From NCBI GenBank assembly GCA_958450365.1, contig CAUEEP010000924.1, positions 1,126,501-1,190,500 of the forward strand: DNA of 64,000 nucleotides, in the 5' to 3' direction. The notes beneath the pieces are model-generated. The model ran no database searches and was not told the origin of the DNA. It saw only the letters and a program-made list of their open reading frames with translations. The position numbers and the translations under genes are program-made. Of the stretch, positions 55,690 through 64,000 are shown one piece after another; position 1 is the first letter of the stretch, and each line of letters starts with the position of its first letter. Origin of the DNA: Mesorhabditis belari. Taxonomy: Eukaryota; Nematoda; Chromadorea; Rhabditida; Rhabditidae.

Positions 55690-55895
55690 ATTTTTAGGTG
55701 TTCAATGTGTTCAATTATTCATTTCTAGATGAAAACCATATTAAAATTCAAAAAATCAAAATTGAACGCTGACACACGGCTCGAACCCGGCTTGTGTGGG
55801 TTGTAGAGGGTCGTGCTACCGACTGCGCCACACTGGCACCTTGAGGGCTAGGCAGAAAGACCTGCTGTTAAGCGGGCTTTTCGGAAACCTGATGT
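55690..55895 (-). mobile_element. tRNA-derived SINE family A copy
   Basis: The minus strand has leader CTTAACAGCAGGTCTTTCTG, A box GTGGCGCAGTCGGTAGCACG, B box GGGTTCGAGCC and the family body (TTTTGATTTTTTGAATTTTA). It lies head to head with the family B element at 55898-56015. Confidence 0.6.
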
Positions 55896-55897
55896 TT

Positions 55898-56015
55898 TTT
55901 CTCTTTGTCTTTTCTATTTCTTCTCGGAACAAAAAGGCGCTGATAGCTCAGTGGTAAAGCGTCAGCTTGGTAAGCAGAAGGTCAAGGGTTCAATTCCTCT
56001 TCAAGCTTTTGCCAT
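55898..56015 (+). mobile_element. tRNA-derived element family B (tRNA-Thr-like)
   Basis: Same kind of leader as at 41625 (TTTCTATTTCTTCTCGGAAC), then GCGCTGATAGCTCAGTGGTA with an anticodon loop reading TTGGTAA (GGT, Thr) and B box GGGTTCAATTCC. The acceptor and T stems pair poorly, so it is more likely a retroposed pseudogene than a functional tRNA. Confidence 0.5.
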
Positions 56016-57318
56016 TGATTTTTTATTCTTCTTTTCTCTTTAATGTTCTTATCATAATTCTTATCAATGTTTATTCTAGTTTATCAGATTTCCCTGATAT
56101 TAGATCTTTATCAGATTTCTCTGAATCAGATTTCTCTAATCTCAGCTCACCATTCCCCTTTGTAAATCTCAGATTCAAATCTACGAGGTGGCAACGAAAA
56201 TATGGGAAAGTGTGAAATCTCGGTGATGAGCGCGCATTTCATAGGGATAGGCCAGGTGTGCCCGTCGGCGTTATCTAACAAATTTTTGCCTTGCTTGTTA
56301 CCCCAACATTGCCCCGATACAGAGCTGGGAAAAAAGCCTGGGGCTAGAAAACTCGCCTCTTTCGGTTTTTCGCGAGTGTGTGAGCGGTAATTGAATCAGC
56401 AAAGACGAGGGCATGGATATGACAATCAAATCAAAGGAGGGAAACGCCGATGAAGACAATTTCAAATATTTGACGATCAATTGAGGGACAATTGAAGGAC
56501 AATTGAGGGACAATTGAGAGGGAATTGTTTTGAAAATGAATGGGGAATTGTTGGGGAGAACAATGGGATGGAAGGGGGCACGTGGCTGACTCTAAAGTGC
56601 CTTTAGCTTTGAGATTTGAGTCAGTGCTGGAATTTGTGTCAGTCCTGGGCTTTGTGTCAGTGCTGGAAAATCCTTTCGATTATTTCTGAAATCTCTGCAA
56701 GGAATTCTAGTAATTCTCGAGAATTCCGTTGAAAATTATTTGAATTTCGAAGATTTTCGTATATAATTCGTTCGGTTTTGAGTTTAAATTCCGAAAATTT
56801 TCTTTTGCCAAAGTTTCACCATCAATTTTGACTTTGATTTCGATTTTGGCTATTTTGGCTATAGTTTTTGACTATTTAAATCGGCTTTTAAAAAGTTCAG
56901 AGTTATTTTAAGCATTTTTTTAGGATTAGGAAGTAAATAGTGAAAAAAAATCAGTTAACTAGCTGAATTTTTAGGTAAAAATATTGAACATTAAAGTAAA
57001 TTAATGAAATTTTTCGAAAATCAAGGCTTGATTCGTTTAGCTGTCGATTTTATTGTTAACTTTTACTTTTTTTGAATAAACATCTGAGTCTATTGGAACG
57101 ATTTTTGAAAGAAATATTGTTGAATTTTTGAAAAAGAAGCACACGAATCGATGAGGAGGGAAAAAGGGGGAAAGAAATGAAAAGAAATGAAAGAAATGAA
57201 AAGAAATGTAAAGAAATGAAAAGAAGAAGAAGAAAATGAAGTAGAAAAGTGAATGAAAAAGGAGATAATGAATCGAATAGAAAGACTAGATGATGAGTAG
57301 AAATAGAATGAAATAACT
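56016..57318. other. Gene-free stretch before the telomeric array
   Basis: AT-rich, no coding sense. Small repeats GGGACAATTGA (56484-56515) and GCTGGAATTTGTGTCAGT (56624-56665); A-rich GAAAT tract at 57175-57235. Confidence 0.4.
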
Positions 57319-57462
57319 AAGCCTAAGCCTAAGCCTAAGCCTAAGCCTAAGCCTAAGCCCAAGCCTAAGCCTAAGCCTAAGCCCAAGCCCAAGCCTAAGC
57401 CTAAGCCTAAGCCTAGGCCTAAGCCTAAGCCTAAGCCTAAGCCTAAGCCTAAGCCTAAGCCC
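57319..57462 (-). repeat. Interstitial telomeric array (TTAGGC)n
   Basis: About 24 tandem hexamers; TTAGGC on the minus strand with four TTGGGC and one TAGGCC-type variants. This is the nematode telomere repeat, well inside a contig with unique sequence on both sides. Confidence 0.92.
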
Positions 57463-58559
57463 AATTGTCTTGATTTTTCTGGATCTAAAGCTTAAGTATA
57501 TTCCCGAAAACGGTACTGATTATCTAATCGATTCAAAGTTTCAACTTTTTTATATGACTTTCCAAAGTTGAGAGCCGACAATCGCTCGGCAGCCTACTCA
57601 TTTATTGAGATTTTTGAGAGCTATCTTGTCGTTGAGATCATTTTTTTTTTGATAGAAAGACTTTAAGATTTCAATAATTTTCAATAATTTTCAAATAATC
57701 ATAGTTAATCATAGTTATCAACCCAATAGATGAGTAGATGAGTCGAAATTGGGCGACTGTTTGTCAGCTCTTAGCCGACCCAATTCTGATTGTTTCATCT
57801 CCAGTTTTTCCTTAAGATCTTATTGTTTTAAAAGAATTTTTACGAAAATAAAGTAGAGATATAAGTAAGTAGTACGAAGAGTTGCTGTAAGACGAAAGGA
57901 AGAGTTTAAAAGTGATGTAAAATTGCTATCATTGAGTTATGAGAGATGAAAATGAAAAGCCGATAAACTGGCATTGAATTCAAAAAGTTAATGATCAAAA
58001 AGATCAAAAAAAAGTGGATATTTATTGAAAGTTTAAGGATTAATGTTAATTTTAATAAAATAAAAGCTTAATTTAGTATCTCTGGAATTGCTGGAACGAT
58101 AAAATCTATGATTTTGAATTTTTTTTAATAAGATCTTACAGGAATCGATACTTTTGGTACTTTTCCATGCAAAGAAGCCTAAATTTGGGCCCGCAGAGGC
58201 TCGAATTTGCAATCTTTTGGGCCCGTAGAGGCTCGAATTTGCAATCTTTAACGATATTTGCATAAATGAACTTGTAAAAGACAATTTTTTAGTCAAATCA
58301 AAGATGAGAACAAAATGAAGTGGGTAGAAGAGAGCTGAAGAAGTCACAAGATGAAGATGAAGATGAAGATGAAGATGAATAAAGTCCTACTAAAGATCAA
58401 GAACTACAAGATATCTATAGATCTATAGAAACTAGAAATTTAGAACAAATTTAGAATAAATTTCTCAAAAATGATCTAAAACTCGTAGACGAGACTGCCA
58501 AGTGAATCGACAAAAAAGGCGGATTCGAATGGTCTCTGAATGGAAAGAAATGGGATGGG

Positions 58560-58636
58560 GATGTTCTTTCTTTCTTTCTTTCTTTCTTCCTTTCTTTCCT
58601 CTTTTCTTCCTTTCTTCCTTTCTTTCTTTCTTCTTC
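58560..58636. repeat. Polypyrimidine TTTC tract
   Basis: About 75 bp of TTTCTTTC and TTCC. A similar tract is at 8568-8648. Confidence 0.75.
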
Positions 58637-59009
58637 AATGGGTTGGGTAGAACCCATGCATACACACACGGGGAAAAGAAAGGACTGATTGTTGTAATTG
58701 TTGTGGTGGTTGAGTGAAAGAGGATCGATGAAAAGGCCGTCCATTCAACACTTTCTTTCCTTTTTCTTCTAACGATGTCTAACGATTTCTTTTGAAAGGA
58801 TGAATTTCTTTGGGGATTGATTCAGTTTTTTTGAGTCATTGATTGATTTTGTAAAGAAAAAGAAAGCATTCTTGGTTTTCGTTTTGTAAATTGAAAAAAT
58901 TATTGATTGAAAGTGAAAATTTATGAATTAACCTTGAAATTGACCTCGAACTTTTTAGCTTTGCAAACGCACCCGTTCTGGCGTACTCAACGCTTTCAGA
59001 AATAAGGCC

Positions 59010-59370
59010 CGTTCTTTGTGCTTCTATAAACGTAAACCTTCTGGCGCACGGTCTTGCTATTGATCTGTACTTTGTGCTTTTATAAACGTAGACCTTCTGG
59101 CACACGGTCTGGCTACTGATCTGTACTTTGTGCTTTTATAAACGTAAACCTTCTGGCCCACAGTCTGGCGAAGGATTTGTACTTTGTGCTTCTATAAACG
59201 GAGACCTTCTGATACACGGTCTTTCTATCGATCTGTACTTTGTGCTGCTATAAACGTAGACCTTCTGGCAGACGGTCTTGCTGGTTAACGATCTGTACTT
59301 TGTGCTTCTATAAACGTAGACCTTCTGGCACACGGCCTGGCTAAGGATTTGTACTTTGTGCTCTGATAAA
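59010..59370. repeat. Minisatellite, 56-bp unit, seven copies
   Basis: CTTTGTGCTTCTATAAACGT begins units at 59014, 59070, 59126, 59182, 59238, 59298 and 59354. Each continues with AGACCTTCTGGCACACGGTC. A SINE family A copy follows directly. Confidence 0.9.
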
Positions 59371-59379
59371 CATACCAGA

Positions 59380-59615
59380 TCAAAAACCCACCTAACAGCA
59401 GGTTTTTCTGCCTCGCCTTCACTTTGTGGCCGTGGCGCAGTCGGGTACGCGCTTGTCCCTCACGCCCTCGCTTGTCGCACGACCCGGGTTCGACCCCTCC
59501 TAGCGCCACTCAACTTTAACTTTGTTAGTTTTTGATTTAAAATAGCACGACTATATTATATTCTAAGATTTTCTAAAGAAGTTTTAACTTTATTGGTCAA
59601 AACAAAGCTGAGAAA
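59380..59615 (+). mobile_element. tRNA-derived SINE family A, best-preserved copy
   Basis: Leader CCTAACAGCAGGTTTTTCTG, A box GTGGCGCAGTCGGGTACGCG, an expanded middle, B box GGGTTCGACCCC, end TAGCGCCAC, then a body ending AAAGAAGTTTTAACTTTATT and GGTCAAAA that is nearly identical to the copy at 12183-12425. Confidence 0.65.
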
Positions 59616-60339
59616 AAGCCCATAAAGACACTGCTCTTGGTAGATTCTTGTGCACTTGACTTGCGCTTTTCTTAGCATTGTTTATAAAAATAGAGTGTAG
59701 CAGAGGTGTGCTTTTGCATAGAAATCGATTTACAGAGTTGGATTTGAAATCTTTCGACTCTATTACCCATTAATAGGCTTCGAATCTAGTGTAACTTTGT
59801 TAAAAACCCGATTCCTTTAAACGAAACTTATCGAATTTTGGGTAGCTGATATATAGTTTAATCTAGATTATACCATAGAAAGATTATATATTTCTATAGC
59901 CTATAGAAAGCTTATATTTCTATAGACTAGTGTACAGTAAGCATTTGAAATTAGATTGATCAAAAAACTACTTGAAATAAAACTTCGGAACCGTTCCCCT
60001 CCCGCACATTGACCTTAAATTTGCAAAAACAGAACGCTGTAACTTTAGAAAAACAAAAGAGGGAAAAGAAGGCTAGTACTAAGAACAAATAATGTGTTTA
60101 GCTGAATGGCATAGCTTTTTTTGCGTATTTTTTTCTTGGTGGTTGATGTGATGAGACTAGAGAATCGAGGTCATTCTGGAAAAAAAGGGGAAAAGGAAAA
60201 GGAAAAGGCAAAAGGAAAAGGAAAAGGAAAAGGAAAGAATCTCGAGACTTTCTCTTGAATTACAGATTCTCATCACTTTTCGCCCATGCCTATCACTTCT
60301 TTTTGTTACATTCCGATGATGAAAGAGGTGTAGAAAGCT

Positions 60340-60682
60340 ATTGTAATGCTAGAGTCATGCTAGAGTAATGCTAGAGTCATGCTAGAGTAATGCCAAAGTG
60401 CTAGAGTCATGCTAGAGTCATGCTAGAGTAATGCTAAAGTAATGCTAAAGTAATGCTAGAGTAATGCTAGAGTCATGCTAGAGTAATGCTAGAGTCATGC
60501 TAGAGTAATGCTAGAGTCATGCTAGAGTAATGCTAGAGATGCTAGGATGCTAGAGTCATGCTAGAGTAATGCTAGAGTAATGCTAGAGTAATGCTAGAGT
60601 AATGCTAGAGTAATGCTAGAGTAATGCTAGAGTAATGCTAAAGTAATGCTAGAGTCATGCTAGAGTAATGCTAGAGTAAGAG
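60340..60682. repeat. Minisatellite, 11-bp unit TAATGCTAGAG
   Basis: About 30 units with TCATGCTAGAG variants. Confidence 0.9.
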
Positions 60683-61034
60683 ATTGAAAAGAATTCAACT
60701 TTTAAACTTGAATCTATGAATGAATCGATGAATCAGCTGATCCATTTGCTTCTTGGCTTTGAATTCTTTTTGTTTAGCTTGCAAATTTTATTGAAAAATG
60801 TCTAGATTTTGTCTTTTTTCATAAAAATTGAATGATTAACTTAAAATTGGATAGGAAAAACATTTCAAAAGTGAATAGAAAGCAAATCTATTCATTTAAT
60901 AATCTATTGATTCAAATCTATTGATTTAAATTGACAGATCAAGAAACAGATCGAGAAATAGCGTTTTCTAGATTTGTTTAAAAGCTTTGAGTAAACGATA
61001 GTCGGCTCAAAACTGCCAAAAGGCAAGTTGGTCA

Positions 61035-61125
61035 AGTTGCTGTCATGGCCGACTGGCTAAGAGCCTTGTATCTTAGTCGAGAGTTAGGTGGGGAGGTCAA
61101 GGGTTCGATCCCGCCAGGTGGATTG
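61035..61125 (+). tRNA. tRNA-Leu-like sequence with long variable arm
   Basis: TGTCATGGCCGACTGGCTAA (A box), a CTTGTATCTTAGTCGAGAG middle, a variable region and CAAGGGTTCGATCCCGCC (B box). The acceptor does not close convincingly. Class II (Leu/Ser-like) layout; function uncertain. Confidence 0.4.
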
Positions 61126-61207
61126 TCGACTTTTTTTTTCTATATTGGTTTTTCTCTACTTTAGGATAGTGCTTCGGTATTGTTTTTGTCACATTATTCG
61201 TGTGAAT

Positions 61208-61560
61208 CGTTTAAAGCAGTTTAAAGCAGTTTAAAGCAGTTTAAAGCAGTTTAAAGTAGTTTAAAGTAGTTTAAAGCAGTTTAAAGCAGTTTAAAGCAGT
61301 TTAAAGCAGTTTAAAGCAGTTTAAAGCAGTTTAAAGCAGTTTAAAGCAGTTTAAAGCAGTTTAAAGCAGTTTAAAGCAGTTTAAAGCAGTTTAAAGCAGT
61401 TTAAAGCAGTTTAAAGCAGTTTAAAGCAGTTTAAAGTAGTTTAAAGCAGTTTAAAGCAGTTTAAAGCAGTTTAAAGCAGTTTAAAGTAGTTTAAAGTAGT
61501 TTAAAGTAGTTTAAAGTAGTTTAAAGGTTGTAGTTTAAAGGTTGTAGTTTAAAGGTTGTA
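61208..61560. repeat. Minisatellite, 10-bp unit TTTAAAGCAG
   Basis: About 31 almost identical units (GCAG or GTAG), then three AAAGGTTGTAGTTT units. Confidence 0.92.
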
Positions 61561-61864
61561 GTTTAAAGGCAAAAGGCTAAGTTTAGACCAAAAACCAAGC
61601 CAAGTGCCGGCAAGAAATCCACCTAAGCACTTGGGCCACCAGAAATCAAGACTTGAACATGTTTGGTTTAGTTTACAACTCTAGGATTTGATCAGGAACA
61701 TTTCTGAATAGTTTCTGAATCATTTCTGAATGATAATTCTCTAGTATTCTTGTAGGATTTGAACGATTTGATCGATTCAATCGATTCAAAACAATTCAAA
61801 TCAATCCGGCCAACCGATTCAACTTGTTTCAGAGAAGATCACTACAGTTAGATGTGATAAATGT

Positions 61865-61915
61865 GATACCTGGGACTTCCCGCTTACCGCGTGAACACTC
61901 TACCAATGAGCTACA
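61865..61915 (-). tRNA. Partial tRNA-like sequence, inverted partner of 61968-62025
   Basis: The minus strand reads TGTAGCTCATTGGTAGAGTG, then GCGGTAAGCGGGAAGTCCCA, and stops at the start of the B box. It is inverted relative to a similar copy about 55 bp away. Confidence 0.4.
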
Positions 61916-61967
61916 GTTAGATGTGATAAATCGCACAAGTAAAGCTATCCTAACGACGACCAAACAC

Positions 61968-62025
61968 GTAGCTCATTGGTAGAGTGTTCCAGGAAGTCCC
62001 AGGTTCGAATCCCAGCCGACCATGC
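61968..62025 (+). tRNA. tRNA-like sequence with deleted anticodon arm
   Basis: CGTAGCTCATTGGTAGAGTG, GGAAGTCCCAGGTTCGAATC and the end CCAGCCGACC. The loop region present in the inverted partner at 61865-61915 is missing here, so it is not functional as it stands. Confidence 0.4.
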
Positions 62026-62029
62026 CCAG

Positions 62030-62874
62030 CTCATAGCTGTTTACTCCTATTTACTCATGAAAAAGTTTCACTTTCTCCAACCTCAAGAAAACTTTTGCGT
62101 CAAACTCGTATCATTTTTCACCTTTATGACTACGGCATGAACATGATCGCCAAGAAAAAACTGTTTACCCAACAGAACGACAAAATTCTCTTCGGGTAAC
62201 TCTTTTTCGTATCAGAAACCCACTCTAGTTCTCCTCTCCGGCTTTTTTTTTCACTCTTCCCGATCCCTTTCCTCGGTCCAAATTCTCTGTTGACAAGAAG
62301 TCTTGCCCCCGTCTTCTCCATCTTCTCAAAAAGCCAGCTCTATCGATCACATCTACCGTAATCCCTTTTTCCCAGATTTCTTTCATCCATTTCCCCCCTC
62401 GACTCCCTTCCCGACTCGCTAATTAGCGAGATGAACAAGCCGGGAATTATTGATAGACTCGACCATGGAAATTCCACGGGACCCAACTTTTGAAGGATTG
62501 CACTACTAATTTAGGATGAAGATGTAGAAATGGAAAGTAGAAATGGATGAGTTGAGAATGGATGGCACATGAGGCCATTTTGAGGCCAAATGATGAAGGG
62601 AGAAGAGACGGGACATTGTGAAAATTGTTCTCAAATGTTCTCGAACTTTTGAAATCTTTGAAAAAAGAATTCTAAGCAATTGGGGATCTTATAGGCTGAC
62701 TTAAAGCCTAAGATAAGCTAATATTAGTCTAAGAATTGTTCTAGAAGTTCTAGAAGCTCTAGAAGCAATTCTTTTGAGCCAGGTCAGGTGAGACAAGTGC
62801 TGGACTCGCTAGGAACCAAGCCTGCACCTGGCCGGACACGAAAACAATGAAATTTTTGTTGAAAACTGAAAAGA
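62030..62874. other. Gene-free stretch
   Basis: No coding sense. 62755-62830 holds GGTCAGGTGAGACAAGTGCT and CCAAGCCTGCACCTGGCC, possibly the tail of the tRNA-derived element at 62875-62958. Confidence 0.35.
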
Positions 62875-62958
62875 ATCTTTGCTCGGGATCGAACCCGAGC
62901 AGAAACTCTGGCTAGTTTCTAAAACAAGACTCTTATCCACTACACTATGAGATCACAT
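62875..62958 (-). tRNA. tRNA-like sequence, inverted partner of 63070-63160
   Basis: The minus strand reads GTGATCTCATAGTGTAGTGG, GATAAGAGTCTTGTTTTAG and CTCGGGTTCGATCCCGAG, a 7-bp arm with a six-base loop. The anticodon arm is irregular. Confidence 0.4.
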
Positions 62959-63069
62959 TTCGGGACGCTGAAAAAAACCTTATATTAAAGAAGCGACTGA
63001 TTTTTGACCTCTAAGTTGACCCCTTTCAAGCCACGTCGACTTATATAATGCTTCTTTCACCGCCTCGAA

Positions 63070-63160
63070 CCGTGACCTTGTGGTGTAGTGGATAAGAGTC
63101 TTGTTTCCAAAGCCGGTCGTCGAGCTTTTTGCTTGGGTTCGATCCCTTTCTCTCATTTTC
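63070..63160 (+). tRNA. tRNA-like sequence
   Basis: GACCTTGTGGTGTAGTGGAT, AAGAGTCTTGTTTCCAAAG and TTGGGTTCGATCCC. Its A box and middle match the inverted copy at 62875-62958 and it resembles 28026-28096. Confidence 0.4.
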
Positions 63161-64000
63161 GTTTCATTTTCATTTTCTTTCAATGTTTAATCGCTCGAAT
63201 CGCTGTTTAATCGCTCTATTTTAACTTTACAAGTATTTTGACATCTTTTAATTGTTATTATATTGATAATAACGAAGAAAATAGCAAAGAAAAACATAGT
63301 TAAAGTCAAGGCTAAAGATTTAGTCACTTTTTAACACATCTCAAGCAATTTTCTGAATAATCAAACGTGCTTAAATTCATCTAAACTCAAATCCATTTCA
63401 CTAATTACCCAATCTCGACGTGTAGATGGGGTGAAAGTGAAAGCGAATGTTAGGAAAGCTTTTTGTCGAAGATTTCCAACAGCGCGATAACAATAGAAGT
63501 GCCACTCTCGGCCACATATTGGAGGACTCGAGTTCCAACGAAAAGAATCGAAAAATGCGGAAAGGTTGAAGAGAAATATGGGGAATAAGCTTTTGGCTCA
63601 ACCAAATAAATGAAACGTTTGTGGTGCGGAGTTTTTGAAACATTTTATAGAAATGGGGGACCGGGGAATTGTGTGGGAGAATGATTTTGGTTTCGATCAG
63701 TACTTTTCAGCTTAATAATCTCTCAATTCGTCGAATGATAGGCTATTTTTGATATGTAGAATCAAAAAAGAGCAACTATTGGATAGTGGAAGTCTCGATA
63801 AAGCTTGCTATGCATGATTCTTGGAACTGATAGTGAGCAATAATCGCTACAAATGAGCAATCGCTGCAAAAATGACGAACTGTCAAACGATTATCGGCCA
63901 TAACTTCTTTCTCGTTGGGTATATTCTTAAAATTTTTTCTCGAAAAAATAGAGAACCTCAAGAGCTTTTGAATCGTATCAAATTTGTGATGTGAACCGTG
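63161..64000. other. Gene-free end of window
   Basis: AT-rich sequence with no open frame that looks coding and no recognised repeat; an exon of a gene starting beyond the window cannot be excluded. Confidence 0.35.

Noticed and set aside
57090..57464. Gly-Leu repeat open frame
   Set aside because: It is the translated telomeric hexamer array.
61208..61560. CRISPR-like regular repeats here and in other arrays
   Set aside because: Units are directly adjacent with no unique spacers and the genome is eukaryotic.

Overview
The window is nuclear DNA of a nematode. Evidence: long (TTAGGC)n-type repeats, which are the nematode telomere motif; protein genes with many exons, introns of about 40 bp and T-rich acceptors ending in TTTCAG; a SoxB1 HMG box; and nematode-style F-box, C-type lectin and membrane carboxylesterase genes. 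A species cannot be named from the sequence alone.

Layout. 1-6.9 kb is intergenic and holds DNA-transposon debris: a mariner-like transposase remnant, inverted-repeat elements, a 5S-rRNA-derived SINE with a target-site duplication, and minisatellites. 6.9-16.5 kb (+) is a 19-exon carboxylesterase whose large introns carry MITEs, foldback elements, tRNA-derived elements and minisatellites. 16.5-18.7 kb has an 11-bp minisatellite, a foldback element and an orphan acyltransferase-3-like exon. 18.7-20.45 kb (+) is a secreted mucin-stalk C-type lectin gene. 20.5-21.4 kb has a second transposase remnant and a TA-flanked MITE. 21.75-24.27 kb (-) is a 12-exon F-box-like gene with a perfect 37-bp hairpin in intron 1. 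24.3-47.4 kb has no confident protein gene: it is MITEs, a LINE 3' end, repeated blocks, tRNA-derived SINEs and about twenty minisatellites. 47.4-54.6 kb (-) is a six-exon SoxB1 (sox-2-like) gene with repeat-filled introns. 54.6-64 kb is gene-poor again, with an interstitial telomeric array near 57.4 kb and more tRNA-derived elements.

The four genes are not an evident operon or pathway. The main theme is repeat biology: about forty unrelated minisatellites (unit 6-125 bp) in 64 kb, several lying inside transposable elements whose other copies here lack the expansion. There are also several tRNA-headed element families and one 5S-headed SINE. Exon boundaries were derived by hand from reading frame and splice signals and form an internally consistent set. 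The one exception is an apparent single-base frameshift in carboxylesterase exon 11.
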